Program-made: the position numbers and the translations under genes | Shown: one piece after another, positions 35,581-47,479 of the stretch | Layout of the letters: the number at the start of each line of letters is the position of its first letter | Numbering within the stretch: position 1 is the first letter of the stretch | The notes under the pieces: generated by a model | Database searches by the model: none | What the model was told of the DNA's origin: nothing | What the model saw: the letters and a program-made list of their open reading frames with translations, nothing else | DNA from: Proteles cristata cristata | Lineage: Eukaryota; Chordata; Mammalia; Carnivora; Hyaenidae | Reading direction: 5' to 3' | Length of the DNA stretch: 64,000 nucleotides | NCBI GenBank assembly: GCA_017311185.1 | Contig: JAESUZ010004915.1 | Location: 1 to 64,000 of the forward strand

Positions 35581-35754
35581 CCTTATTTCTGCTAGTTTCT
35601 AGCCAATTGCAGCTGAAAATACAACCCCGAGGAAAATATGAATGGATTTTTGCACACTTAGCACAGAACAAAGTCCTGGATATGGAACTGGCTGGTGCAC
35701 AGCAGAGAGCAAGACCATGTGTTGTGAAGGGAGTTACTGCCAGGGGGAAGTAGA

Positions 35755-35965
35755 AGGAGGTGGCATTTACTGAGGACAAAGCATGGCTTCATCCACTATT
35801 TGTTCTAAGCCTTGTATGAAAACTGTGAACTAGAATTATGGTCTACACTTTACCCATGAGAAATGAAAGGCTCAGGCAAGTAAAGTCATATGGCTAAAAA
35901 GTGGTAGAACTGACCTGAGAACCCAGAGATGGTTGGCTCCAAAGCTGGGGCTCTTTCCACTTACT
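35755..35965 (-). mobile_element. MIR SINE, minus
   Basis: It reads as MIR complement: 'tggcatttactgaggacaaagcatgg', 'ttacccatgagaaatgaaaggctcaggcaagtaaagtcatatggctaaaaagtgg'. Confidence 0.75.
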
Positions 35966-35992
35966 AATGTAAATTGATGAAACTTAATTTCT

Positions 35993-36257
35993 TTTTTAAT
36001 TTTATTTTATTTTTATTATTTTTTTAACTTTTTTTAATGTTTTTTTAAATTTATTTCTAGGGAAGAGAGAGAGAGAGAGACAGCATGAGAAGGGGAGGGT
36101 CAGAGAGAGGGGGGGGTCACAGACTCTGAAACAGGCTCCAGGCTCTGTGTTGGCAGTCAGCACAGAGCCCGACACGGGGCTCGAACCCACGAACCGCGAG
36201 ATCATGACCTAAGTGAAAGTCGGACGCTTAACCGACTAAGCCACCCAGGCACCCCAT
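35993..36257 (-). mobile_element. Young felid CAN-SINE, minus
   Basis: It has an almost uneroded head and B box (complement reads ggggctcgaacccacgaaccgcgag), several CpGs, a GA body and a long T-rich tail complement. Target-site duplications gatgaaacttaatttct (35976-35992) and gatgaaacctaatttct (36258-36274) differ at one base. Confidence 0.96.
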
Positions 36258-36274
36258 GATGAAACCTAATTTCT

Positions 36275-36390
36275 ATGACAGCAGGGATCTCTGTCTGTCT
36301 CATTCACAAGTGTATTCCAAGCATAAAGAACTATCCACATAGTGAGTGTTCAGAAAGTGCCAAAATGAATGAGTAAATGAATCAATCAAG
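36275..36390 (+). mobile_element. L2 LINE 3' terminus, plus
   Basis: 'gacagcagggatctctgtctgtctcattcacaagtgtattccaag' followed by the 'gtgttcagaaagtgcc...aatgaatgagtaaatg' end of L2. Confidence 0.6.
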
Positions 36391-37089
36391 ACAAAACTAT
36401 AACCAGCATGGAAAGATGGAAACTCCTGCATCTTTCTTCTTGAGCTGAATCTTCACAGACATTGCAGAATGAACCCATTAAAGGTAGCTGCGTCTTGGTA
36501 TGCAAAGTGCTTGGCTGAGAGAGGACTCCACTGGAAAAATACTCATTCTGGTTGCAGGAATGATTCCCATCTGACAACAGTAACAGGCCATCCAGCATGC
36601 ACTCTTTCTCCTGAGGCTTCCCATTCAGACTGTCCCCTACCCTCACGGCAGGTGCCCACTGGGACAGGAGAGCTGCCAAGCAGAGCTGAGAGCAGGGCAA
36701 GCTGCCATGAGCCGATGCAGCCGACCTGCTGTCTTCCTCCTTTGCAGCTGGCTTTATACTTTTTATTTCAGCTCTGTCCTTGAATACGGTTCAAGCACAC
36801 TGGTTTACCATTTCAGTCAGTCCCCTATTCAGCACATTCCCAATTTAATTTAAATGATGCCAAACAGCATTTATAGTCATCTCGCATAGGCACTTCCTCT
36901 AAGCAAGTTGCTTTGAAATCTGACCCCATGCAATTTTTATTAAAGACTTGAGTTCAAAATTCCACCCCCAAGGACAGTGTAAAAGAGCAGGATTGGCTGA
37001 ATTGTGATAGATTAATTATTATTTGCATGTGTCCAGGACAAGGCTAGACCTCTCGGACCTGAGTACATTTGCGTTTGGCACCTAGAATC
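36391..37089. other. Unassigned, opposing ORFs without support
   Basis: Overlapping 104-codon frames on both strands (36386-36700 minus, 36469-36783 plus). Neither has a domain or splice context. No repeat recognised. Confidence 0.45.
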
Positions 37090-37240
37090 ACCTCTGCCTT
37101 TCAGGTGCCAGATAACAACACAACTTTGAAGAAAGCGTGTGAGCTCTATGAGCTTCAATTCTCCACTCTATCAATTGGGACCAACATAACTTTATAGAAC
37201 CCTGGTGAGTATTCAATGAAATAACACAGGGCTCGTGGTC
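37090..37240 (+). mobile_element. MIR fragment, plus
   Basis: Weak MIR pattern: 'gagcttcaattctccactctatcaattgggacc', then 'tggtgagtattcaatgaaataacac'. Confidence 0.5.
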
Positions 37241-38074
37241 CTCTCATTCCAGGAACAGTCATGGAGGGTCTGAGAGAACAGGTGCCTCTAGTCACAAAGT
37301 GTGGGGGTGGCACCTCTGGAATTAGCACCCACCTTCCCAGCTCTGTATCCACTGGTTCTCCTGTCAAACGTCCCAACTTTAAAGTGGAATTAAAGCACAT
37401 TTTGTATCATAACTTGGCAATTTATGGTCTAAAAAGCCAATCTAGTGGGGTTTTTTTTTTAAAGAAACAATATAAAATTATATTTTCATCCAGTGCTTTA
37501 CTCTCAGGGTGCTGAGATACTTCACCCCCTACTTACATCATTTTGTAAGTCATAATATGAGCCTAGAGGATAATTGTTTATGTTATTCATGAAAGAGTAA
37601 CTCATCCTGAATTCAAAAACAAAGTGTATATAAAATGTTTTCTCTTCCCACAGAAGAAAAAAAAAGAAGGAAAAAAACAGCTATGATTTTTTTTAAAGTA
37701 AAATAAATAATTCCCAAACTTGATCCCACATTGGGTTAAATCTGTACTGCCAGACACCTTAGTAAGTATTTAGGTTCAATCAAAATATTATTCTAATAGG
37801 TTCACAATAAATGCCTAATAGTTAAAAAGAATCAATCCACGGTGGGCTGTTCTGTTTTACTGATGGCCAACCTCACTGCAGAATTCACAAAGTGTCAAGT
37901 GACTCACATGTGAAGTAATCAAGAACAAATTTTAAAACAAAGGAATAAGATCAACATGAGGAGGGCTGATGGGGCTGACCACCTGTGGAGCGCTCCTGAC
38001 ACGTCCTGGACTTCACAGCTAATACAGAAGCCCTCATGCCTGAAAAGTAGTCTGTTAACACAATCAGCAAGTCA
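37241..38074. other. Unassigned sequence
   Basis: No gene or repeat recognised apart from short A- and T-runs (37450-37461, 37656-37671). Confidence 0.5.
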
Positions 38075-38300
38075 AGACATCTTCCGGGGTTAGACAGGCC
38101 TGCATTCAAGTTCTGCCTGGGCCACTTCCTAGCCCTGGGACCTTGAGTAAATAAACACTTAAATGTCAATTAGCACACATAATGGGGATGATAATAATGG
38201 TAGACTTACAAGGTTACTATGAGAATTAGAAGATATAACATGGGAAAAAACTTAGGGAACTGCTTAGCACATGGCAAGCACTCAAGGAATGTCATATGTT
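38075..38300 (+). mobile_element. MIR SINE, plus
   Basis: Near full length: 'cattcaagttctgcctgggccacttcct', 'ataatggggatgataataatgg', 'aaggttactatgagaatta', 'ctgcttagcacatggcaagcactcaa'. Confidence 0.85.
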
Positions 38301-38474
38301 TATTTATTTGCTGTTTGTTTGTTTAAACAGCTGCTTAATACCAGGTTGACTGCATGTCCAGCTGGCATGTTCATGAAACACTGGTGGCCGAACAAAATGA
38401 ACTTCCTGTCCAAGGTCCTGGCATCAGTGTTCTGGGACTAGAAGGAGGCTACCCCAGCATTTGGAAGACAATGC

Positions 38475-38650
38475 AGACCGATTAGGTTCAATTCATTTTT
38501 GCAGGTAACTGATTAGCTCTAAGCCTGGGGCAGGTCATTTAAACTCTCTGAATTTTGGACTTCCTTAACTATGAAAGTGAGGAAAGTCTCTAAGAGATGT
38601 AAGGTTGACTGAAATAATATATGTAAACAATCTGGAACAGTGATAACAGG
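38475..38650 (+). mobile_element. MIR fragment, plus
   Basis: 'ggttcaattca', 'ggggcaggtcatttaaactctctgaattttgg', and 'aaataatatatgtaaacaatctggaac' follow MIR order. Confidence 0.65.
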
Positions 38651-38674
38651 GTTAACTTTCATCAAGCCCTCTTT

Positions 38675-38918
38675 GTTTTTTTTTGTTTTTTTTAAATTTT
38701 TTATTTTATATATATATTTATTTATTTCTAGGATAGAGAGAGAGACAGCATGAGCAGGGGAGGGTCAGAGAGAGGGGGAGACACAGACTCTGAAACAGGC
38801 TCCAGGCTCTGAGCTGGCAGTCAGCACAGAGCCCGACGCGGGGCTCGAACCCACGAACCGCGAGATCGTGACCTAAGTGAAAGTCGGACGCTTAACCGAC
38901 TAAGCCACCCAGGCGCCC
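38675..38918 (-). mobile_element. Young felid CAN-SINE, minus
   Basis: The most consensus-like SINE here: complement reads cgcggggctcgaacccacgaaccgcgagatcg and gactaagccacccaggcgcccc with many CpGs intact. Flanks caagccctcttt (38663-38674) and catgccctcttg (38919-38930) are a plausible target-site duplication. Confidence 0.96.
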
Positions 38919-38934
38919 CATGCCCTCTTGTAAA

Positions 38935-39145
38935 CTTATGTTTACAGTGTGGTAAAAGCCACACGTGCATCACATATATCCTTCCTATTTTATAGGAGAA
39001 GAAATGGAAGAAAGTACAGAAAGGTTAATTCTCGTGCTCAAGTTTACATAGTTTACAGGACCAGAACTAGCAACTGAGGCCCATTCTGTCTCACTCCAAA
39101 GGCTAGTGCTTAATTACCATCTCCTTATACCACCTACCCCAGTTC
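38935..39145 (-). mobile_element. MIR SINE, minus
   Basis: MIR complement: 'cctattttataggagaagaaatgg', 'gtttacatagtttacaggaccagaactagcaactgaggccc', 'ctagtgcttaattaccatc'. Confidence 0.75.
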
Positions 39146-39337
39146 CTTAACTAACACAAGTCACAGTTCAATTCAGTGTCTACACAGTAAATTCACTAAG
39201 TATTTGAACACTTCCCTAAAATTGTGTCTCCTGTGAAACTTCCTCATCCTGATACCAATAGCAATCTTTGGACCAGTGGAATGTGATCTGGAATTGCTTT
39301 CAAAATCAGTATAGCACCAGGATGCGACCACCAACCT
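39146..39337. other. Unassigned sequence
   Basis: Nothing recognised. Confidence 0.5.
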
Positions 39338-39366
39338 ACACACACACATACACACACACACACACA
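39338..39366. repeat. (CA)n microsatellite, interrupted
   Basis: CA units with one TA interruption. Confidence 0.95.
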
Positions 39367-39806
39367 ATATAAAGACCAGGGACTGGCTGAAATCATAAAA
39401 AAGTGGTACATGCAAGAAGCAAATGCAGTCACTTACTGGGGGTCTGGAAATCAGCTAAGCTTCCTCTAAAAAACCTTTTAGGATTTAGGAGAAATAATAA
39501 GCCATAGGAATACGAAGGCATGGGCTTCCTTTGACGGTGGGTGAACACTATTATCTATCACTGGTGGGGAATGGGAAGGGCTTATGCTATATGAAAGATG
39601 TCCCTGTGTTGTTAGCTTGCTTCCATTTAGAACCCAGCAGGGTCTGTTTTGACCAGAGGAGTTTTCTCCCTCTTCTTATCCCCACTGGCAGAAAGAAGAT
39701 GAAGCTCTTTGGAGAAATACTCTGCTGAGATTTTCTTGATACATTAGGCTAAAATGTCTTATTGAACCTTATATATCCATAAAACCTGAATTAAAGTGTG
39801 AGTACA
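39367..39806. other. Unassigned sequence
   Basis: Nothing recognised. Confidence 0.5.
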
Positions 39807-40250
39807 GTAGCTGTCCCTTATCTGCAGGTACCCAAGTGGATTTCTGAAACCATGGATAGTAACATATCCAGAAATCCTATATACATTATGTTTTTTCCTA
39901 TACAAACATAACTATGATACAGTTTAATTTATAAACTCGGCACAGTATGAGACAAAAAAATAACCAATAATATAATAATTATAACAACACATTATAATAA
40001 GAGTTATATGAATGTGGCTTCTCTCTCAAAATATCTTATCGTACCATATTCACTCTTCTTCTTGTATGGTGCAAGATGATAAAATGCTTGGTGATGACAG
40101 GAAATGAGGTGAATAATGTAGGCATTGTACTGTAGCTTTGCACTACTACCAACCTTCTGACGATACTTCAGAAGGAAGACCATCTGCTTCCAGACTGGTT
40201 GACCACAGGTAACTAAAACCGCAGAAAGAAAACCACACGTACGGTGTGAT
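39807..40250. mobile_element. TcMar-Tigger-type non-autonomous DNA transposon
   Basis: The ends are roughly inverted: 'cagtagctgtcccttatctgcaggt' on the left and 'ggtaactaaaaccgcagaaag' on the right. Internal steps ('atatcttatcgtaccatattcactcttctt', 'gacgatacttcagaaggaagaccatctgcttcc') match a mammalian Tigger/MER44-type element. No transposase frame is kept. Confidence 0.6.
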
Positions 40251-40694
40251 TACTACACCTCATCTCTACCTGACTCATGTTCCTGGAGAAGCACAACATT
40301 CTTCCTGGTCATTTCAAAAATTTTCTGTTTTGCCCAAAATATAATCTGGAAGCAGTGATTGGAAGTAAGCAGTAAGAATTGTGCCATTACGGTTCTGGAT
40401 CCAGCCACACAGCCATTACTTGCTCTGGAAGCTCTGTACCCATCACACGAAGACTGCGGAAGGGAGGCTACTAATTCTCAAAGGGCTTTCTTTTCCATAA
40501 ATTGTCAGTCTTGGGATGAATGTCTTGGCTTAGGACATAGGTAGGCAGCCAACTGGAATGACCAAACAAATCACTGCAGGGTAAGTACACGCTGTGTACT
40601 TTGGTAAAATACCACTCCTCATAAGGTGGAATGAAACATTACCAAGTAGAAGATGTAAATTTTATGCAATCTAACAAATATCCCATCCCATGAT
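40251..40694. other. Unassigned sequence
   Basis: No gene or repeat recognised. Confidence 0.5.
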
Positions 40695-40915
40695 TACCTA
40701 CTAGCTCTACTCTGCTCCTTATTAGGTGTATAAGCACTTGAGAAAGTTATCCAACTTTTTCAAGCCTCAGTTTTCTCATCTCTAAAATGGAGATAACAGA
40801 GCTCTTCATAAAGTTATTGTATCTATTCAATGTACGTAACTTAATTTTTGTAAGGGCTCAGAATAATAGCTGACACATGGTAAATGCCATTTAATGACTA
40901 TTCACTAAATAAAAT
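40695..40915 (+). mobile_element. MIR SINE, plus
   Basis: 'cctcagttttctcatctctaaaatggagataa', 'aagttattgtatctattcaatgtacgtaactt', 'ctcagaataatagctgacacatggtaaatgcc'. Confidence 0.8.
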
Positions 40916-40959
40916 GTCTAGTCTAGCACCTGGCAAATATATATCACTGTCACCATCAT

Positions 40960-41080
40960 CATCAATGAGTCAGGCACTATGTTCAACATTATGAGGTAAA
41001 ACAAAGATTAAAAACACAGAGTCCCTTCTGTTAAGGAACTTCACTCTGGTTGGGGAAAAAACACGCAGCATGTGGGAAGG
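40960..41080 (-). mobile_element. L2 3' end, minus
   Basis: 'gagtcaggcactatgttcaacattatgaggtaaaacaaag' and 'ttaaggaacttcactctgg' fit antisense L2. Confidence 0.55.
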
Positions 41081-41304
41081 CATCCTGCTGGTTACTGATC
41101 TTGAAGTAGACCCAGAAACTCTGAAAGCTTCCCCCCAGGCCTGTCATCCCAGAAGAGACCCATCACTAGCTGTAACATGATGATGGCATTCTTCAAATAA
41201 CCAGACCTAGGAATGGATACTTCTTCCAAGTTTTACAGTGATAAGAAAAGTAGAAAAGTCAATGGATATGAAACAAAGAGAGATTAATTTTGCCTGGCAT
41301 TATT
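41081..41304. other. Unassigned sequence
   Basis: Nothing recognised. Confidence 0.5.
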
Positions 41305-41322
41305 AGGAGATACTTCAAGGAG

Positions 41323-41507
41323 AAAAATAGTGGGGAAGAGGGAGGGAGGCAAACCATGAGAGACTCTTGAATGCCAAGAACAAACTGAGGGCTGATGGGG
41401 GTGGGGGGAGGGGAAGGGGAGTGATGGGCATGGAGGAGGGCACTTGTGGGTATGAGCACTGGGTGTTATATGGAAACCAACTTGACAATAAACTATTTTT
41501 TAAAAAA
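41323..41507 (+). mobile_element. 5'-truncated felid L1 3' UTR tail, plus, with TSD
   Basis: It contains only the L1 3' UTR, from the G-rich part to AATAAA and an A tail. Target-site duplications aggagatacttcaagga lie at 41305-41321 and 41508-41524. The overlapping ORFs on both strands (41315-41642) are read-through of this tail. Confidence 0.93.
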
Positions 41508-42451
41508 AGGAGATACTTCAAGGAAGAAGTAGTATTCAAGAGGGTCCTTGAAAGACAAAAAATAAAAAATATTGTATTGGGACTTCTTTTTCTAGCTGTG
41601 AAAGAGTTATTGGCTCTAGATTTCAATAGGCCCTCCTACTGAAAACAACTATAAAACTGGACAAAATATATGAGACAACTGTTTTAAGACCTTGGCTAGC
41701 AAGCATTGAAACTGCATGATGTGTAAGGTAAGGAGAACATCACCTGCTTAGGAACAACTTCCTGACCACAGTGAGAGAAGGAGCTGAGCTGCCCACTGGG
41801 CTGGTGAGAAAGAGATCACAGTTTGCACATCTGAAGCAACTGAACTCTGAAAAGCAGAATTCCAGATACGTGGGAATTGGGCAAAATGGTACCCAATTCC
41901 TATACCCAAAGGCCTATTGGGAGTTGCCCACAAGGCTTTGGCTAAAAACTATGCTGTGATTATACAGGGTAGACAATATGAGATCTACTAGCTGCTACAG
42001 AGTTGAGATCAGAACAAAGCCATCTAACAGTGCTAGGGAACACTGGACGACCAATCTAGACTGGGAGGCTAAAAAATCATTAATACCTCATTAACATCCC
42101 AGATGGGGAGCTGAGACACTGGAAAGGCTAAGCCAAAAGAGTAAAGACTACACCCTAAAATAAAGCATACTCTACCCCTATGCTTAAAAAGCCTAACACC
42201 AAGACCTGACAAGCTCTGTCAAGGGAAATAAAGTTTGGAGGCTAAGTCCCACCAATTTAGGGCAGCTGAGCGAACACTGTAGGCTTTTCTCTACATAAAC
42301 ATAAAACTGAGTCTACACAGGTTGGAAGTGACTAGCCAGCAGGAGAACTACCAATTAGAACAAAAAGTAACACTCTTCAGAGGAAGGTAACAGACTTGGC
42401 AGTTTCTTAAATGTATTCTTACCGACATCCAGCAGAAAACCAAATGTTACT

Positions 42452-42512
42452 GGAGAGAGAGACAGAGAGTGAAAGAGACAGAAAGTGAGAGAGACAGAGA
42501 AAAAGAAAAATG
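42452..42512. repeat. GA/GACA-rich simple repeat
   Basis: Purine-rich GAGAGACAGA-type tract inside the L1M. Confidence 0.85.
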
Positions 42513-43208
42513 ACAATGTGTGACCCATACTCAAGACAGAAGCTATCCCTAAAGATCAACTCTAGGCGGTTGGATTCAGCACACAAAGATATTTAAAAAT
42601 GTATGAAAAAATACATTTAAAGAAATAAAAATGTTTAACGAATTAAAGAAATACTGTCTTAATAATATTAAATCTCATTAGAAAAGAAAATCCATTCTTA
42701 CCAGCAGGCATTAAGCACTGTTAAGAGAACCAAAAGATAAGCCACAAATTGGGAGAAAATATTTTCCAAAATATCTACCTGTAGGAGTTGTAATCCAAAT
42801 ACACAAAAGACTCTTAAAGATTAACAGTAAGAAAACAATCAAATTTAAAAAGTGGGAAAATAATAGAACAAATATCTCACCAAAGATATACAGATGGCAA
42901 GCACAAGAAAAGATGTTTGACATCATATATTATTAGTGAACTGCAAACTAAAACAATGAGATACCACTACATACCTGTTAGAGTGGCAAAAATAAAAATA
43001 AACCTGACAATATAAATGGCTACTAAGTATACGGAATAACTGCTGAGAAATAAAAATGGCATAGCACTTTAGAAGACAGTTTGCCAGTTTCTTACAAAGA
43101 TAACCATAGTTTTACCATACAATCCAACAATCAGACTTCTGGGTATTTACCAAACTGATAAGAAATTTATATCCACACAAAAGCTTTTCAATTAAAAAAA
43201 CACAGAAC

Positions 43209-43445
43209 ATGGGATGCCTGGGTGGCTCAGTCAGTTAAGCGTCCAACTTGCGCTCAGGTCATCATCTCATGGTTTGTGAGTTCGAGCCCCACGACAGGCT
43301 CTGTGCTGACAGCTCAGAGCCTGGAGCTTGCTTCAGATTCTGTGTCTCCCTCTCTCTCTGCTTCTTCCCCTCTTGTGCTCTCTTTCTCTCTCTTGAAAAT
43401 ACATAAACAATAAACGAATGAATGAATGAATGAATGAATGAAAAT
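43209..43445 (+). mobile_element. Felid CAN-SINE, plus, with AATG-repeat tail
   Basis: Well-kept head (gcctgggtggctcagtcagttaagcg), B box (gttcgagcccc), CT body and a tail that ends in about seven AATG units (43415-43443). Inserted in L1M sequence. Confidence 0.95.
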
Positions 43446-45318
43446 TTAAAACATATAACATTATAGCACAAAGATTGAACCTTAAATATGATAATTTTAA
43501 AAACCAATTTACGAAATTGGGAGAGTCCCAAGATGAAATACAGAAAAAAAAATAAAACAATGAACCTTATTACAAATGTGTAGAACAACCTCAATGGAAG
43601 GGCTCAGGGTAAAAGGTACTGACCTGTATAACTGTCAAATGAGTGAAATCTGACTACAGGCAAAAGAAACAATATATAAGTTGTGGGCTCCAGTTGATAG
43701 TTCCCCATGTGAGTACAGGCTAACAGTTCTGAAGGTGATATGCACCTATACTAGAACCAAAAATTTATTAAATGGTTGGAATGGGAAGTTACAGATACAC
43801 GAGAAGAGGCTAGAATGATCCATGTGGTAATGACTCAGAGTTGGAGACCTCAGTGTCAACTCATGTTTACTTTACTATAAACGTAGATGGCTACGTATAG
43901 AAATATTTATAGATATATGTATATGCACATGTTAGTATACACACATGTATTCCCTTGCTCTGTCTGCTGAGAGGACCTAGAAATAACAGCATCTAGTAGC
44001 AGTGAGCACACCTAGCACCCAGATCTGTTTCGTTTTTTAATACCATCCCCCCACTGAGAGGAACCAGTATTCCTTAGAGAAATTATCTGAGTCTGGGTCT
44101 GAGGCAGGAAATATACAAAATGAGCCTTGATCACCCTGTAGTAACAGAAAGTAAGGAAGAACTTAAAAAAGAAAAAAAGATACAAAATGATGGAGGCATA
44201 ACAAAGGGACAGAGGAGCAAATGAAAGACCGCCCAGTGTCCAAGGCTGAAAAAATGTGAACGAAATAAGTAGAACTGGATTATAAACCACAGTTTAAAAT
44301 AAATATCTTTAAGTCCACATTGAAATAAAGAAATGCTTATAAGTAAATAAATGTGATATGATACAAATCTTCTATGCAGTGAAACTCCAAATAATACATA
44401 TGGATACATCACCCTCAAGGTAGAGGAAGCATGGATGCCCACTCCTTACGTGAGGGCTGCAGAGGGTGATTTCATTCAAGGGGTAAAGCGGAAACATAGA
44501 AAAGAGAGTAATTTTACAGTAGACTAACTTGACATAAACTACACACACTACCTCAACCAGGTAGTCAAAGTCAGCATCAATGTCATAAGCACAGTGATTA
44601 TAGGTATGCTGGAGAAGATGTGATGAACACAGCAATTTACCTCTGTTGTCTTCCTTCCAAGAATATAGAACCCCAACCTAACCATGTGAAAAATATCAGA
44701 AAAATTCCAGGTGAGGGACATTCTACAAATTATCAAAATTATGAAAGTCATTAAAAACAAAGTAAGTCTGAGGAACTGTGACAGGCGAGAGTAGTTAAGG
44801 AGAAAGGACTTCTAAATGCACTGGGCTATCCCTAATTGGATCCTGCAACACAAAGAGGGCATCAGGTAAAACTAAGGAAATTTAAGTGAAGTACAGACTT
44901 TAGTTAAAAATAATGTGTCAAATTTGTTTTGTTAATTATGACTAATATAAGATGCTAAAAATAGAAGAAAGTGGATGCATGTTACATGGGAACTTTCTGT
45001 ACTATCTCTGCTACATTTATGTAAATATCAAATTGTTCTGAAATAGAAGATGTATTTTTTAATATACTAAAACTTACAATAGCATCAAAACCATAAAATT
45101 CTGTGGAGTAAGTTCAACAAAAAGACCTCTACTTGAAAAAATAAAACTCATTTCTCACAGAAATTAACCCAAAGGATCAATATAATATCAATAAAAAACC
45201 TTAGAAGTCTTTCAACAAATGAAATTCTCAAGCTGATTCTAAAGTTGAAAGAGCCTAGGCTTCAAAAACAATTCTGAAAATGCACAACAAAATTAGAGGA
45301 CTTTTATTATCATATTTA

Positions 45319-45534
45319 TTTATTTATTTATTATTTTTATTTCTAGGAGAGAGAGAGAGACAGCGTGAGCAGGGGAGGGTCAGAGACAGAGGGAGTAACA
45401 GACTCTGAAACAGGCTCCAGGCTCTGAGCTGGCAGTCAGCACAGAGCCCGACACGGGGCTCGAACCCACAAACCACGAGATCACGACCTAAGCGAAAGTC
45501 AGACGCTTAACTGACTAAGCCACCCAGGCGCCCC
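45319..45534 (-). mobile_element. Felid CAN-SINE, minus
   Basis: Consensus-like (cacggggctcgaacccacaaaccacgag; gactaagccacccaggcgcccc). Target-site duplications tatcatattta lie at 45308-45318 and 45535-45545. Confidence 0.96.
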
Positions 45535-46149
45535 TATCATATTTAAAAATAAATTACAAAGCTACGATAATCAAAAAAATGTGACACTGGCATCCATATA
45601 GACTGCAGATCAGTGAACCAAGTAGGTAATTCATAAGAAGACCTACACATATATGATACATTGCTCCTTTTTTTTTTTAACACAAGGGCCAAGGCAATTC
45701 AATAAAGGATAGTCTTTTTGTAAAATAATAGAGAACAATTAAATATTCATATACAAATGATTTTCACTCTCTACCTTATGCCATTCACAAAACTAATTCA
45801 AAATTAATCACATATTCAACCTTCGCAGCTAAAACCATAAAACTCCTAGAAGAAAACAAAGGAAAAATATCCACAACCCAAAGGCGGTCAGAATACTTTA
45901 AATGGGACACAAAACGTTAATAGAAGGACGACTATCCAGTAAAACATAGATAAGTGATTTGAAGAAGACACATTAAGAACGAGGACATGCAAATGGGCCA
46001 CACTCATGTGAAACTACATTACATATGGAAACAAGCAAAGTGCAGTCACAATGATCTACAACCGCACACCCACTTCAATGACTGCAAGTAAGAAGACTTG
46101 ACGAGGGCAGTACTAGCAAAGTGGGGAGCAGCTGGAATTCCTGTATGTT

Positions 46150-46717
46150 TCCCTTGGGTAAATTCCTAGCAGTGCTATTGCTGGGTCACAGGGGAGTTCT
46201 ATTGTGATGCATAGGAGCACATATTCCCCAATGATCATAGCAGCACTCTCCACAATAGCTAAAACCTGGAAAGAGCCTAAGTGTCCATCAACGGACAAAT
46301 GGATCAAGAAGATGTGGTTTATCTATACCATGGAATACTACATGGCAATGAGAAACAATGAAATCTGGCCATGTGTAGCAACATGGATGGACCTTGAGGG
46401 TGTTATGCTGAGCGAAATAAGTCAGGCAGAGAAGGACAAATATCATATGTTTGCACGTATAGGAGGATTAGGAGGAACTTGACGGAGGAACAAGGGGAGA
46501 AGAAGGGGGGAAATGGTGGGGGAAAGGGAGAGAGGCAAACCATGAGAGACTCTTGAATGCTGACAAAAACTGAGGACTGATGGACGTGGGGGGGAGGGGG
46601 AGATGGGCATGGAGGAGGGCACGTGTGGGGATGAGCACTGGGTGTTATATGGAAACCAACTTGACAATAAACTATTTGTAAAAAAAATAAAATAAAATAA
46701 AAACATAAAAAAAAACC
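46150..46717 (+). mobile_element. Felid L1 3' end with 5' inversion (twin priming), plus
   Basis: 46150-46205 is antisense to ORF2 sequence equivalent to about 11030-11082 of the full-length copy. From 46206 the element runs in sense from the equivalent of 11094 through the end of ORF2 and the 3' UTR to AATAAA and an A-rich tail. Target-site duplication tcctgtatgtt lies at 46139-46149 and 46718-46728. The 92-codon frame at 46204-46482 is the conserved ORF2 C-terminus. Confidence 0.92.
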
Positions 46718-47276
46718 TCCTGTATGTTGCTAGTAGAAATTTAAAATGAAACAGTCACTTCAGGGAATTATTCAGCCACTTCTTAGCAAGTTAAACATAC
46801 ATTTACCTTGTGACTCAGAAAATTGACTCCTAGATACTATACCGAAGAAATACGAAAATATATGTCCACAAAAAGACTTCTACAACAATACTGACAGCAG
46901 TTTTATTCATAATGGCTCCAAACTGGAAACAACCCAAATGTCTACCAATACATGAAGAGGTTAATGAAATACAGAATACTTACACAATGGAATACTACTC
47001 AGCAGTAAAATAAAAGAACAAAGCACATACCACAGATGAATCTAACAAACATGCTGAGTATAAAAAGACAGACAGAAGAGGATCTATACTGCATGGCTTC
47101 ATTTACATGAAGTTCTAGAATTGGCAAAAGTACGTCTAAACAAAAAACAGTAAGGGTCTGACTGATAAGAGGAATAACAAGTTGGCTGCAAAGGAGCCTG
47201 AGGAAACTTTCAGAACAATTAAAATGTCCTGTATCTTAATTAGGGTGGTGGTTACATTGTTGTATACATTTATCAA

Positions 47277-47304
47277 AACACACACACACACACACACACA
47301 CACA
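47277..47304. repeat. (CA)14 microsatellite
   Basis: 14 CA units at the 3' end of the L1M. Minus-strand ORF 47136-47324 reads through it and is spurious. Confidence 0.95.
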
Positions 47305-47479
47305 ATTGTATATAAATCAAGCAAAAACGTTCACACCTAAGTGTTCAAAAGTCCATGTGGTATGAGGAGAGGGACTGCAGTGACACGATGTGGTGGTAGG
47401 AAATGTGAAGAGACGGCAGGACCTAAGCTCCTCCTGCATCCTATGTATCTGCCAAGGTCTAAGAATCCTGTGACAGGGA

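Larger units (their letters stand above)
41620..45065 (+). mobile_element. Old L1M/HAL1-type LINE, plus, interrupted by a SINE
   Basis: It starts in a 5' region ('ctgaaaacaactataaaactggacaaaatatatgagac'), passes decayed ORF2 C-terminal sequence (42700-43190) and ends in a long L1M-type 3' UTR with 'ggaactttctgtactatctctgc' near 44990 and an A/T-rich end at 45060. A CAN-SINE splits it at 43209-43445. Coding frames are destroyed. It may combine more than one L1M copy, and the subfamily is uncertain. Confidence 0.65.
45080..47340 (+). mobile_element. Old L1M ORF2 C-terminus and 3' end, plus, with nested insertions
   Basis: It reads through decayed ORF2 ('gtgacactggcatccatatagactgcagatcagtgaacc', 'gctaaaaccataaaactcctagaagaaaac'), then 'caacccaaatgtctaccaata' and 'cacaatggaatactactcagca' to a 3' UTR ending before a CA repeat at 47277-47304. 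A minus-strand SINE (45319-45534) and a twin-primed L1 (46150-46717) interrupt it. L1M sequence continues directly on both sides of each. Confidence 0.75.

Noticed and set aside
36386..36783. Opposing 104-codon frames
   Set aside because: Mutual overlap on both strands without domains suggests chance open sequence.
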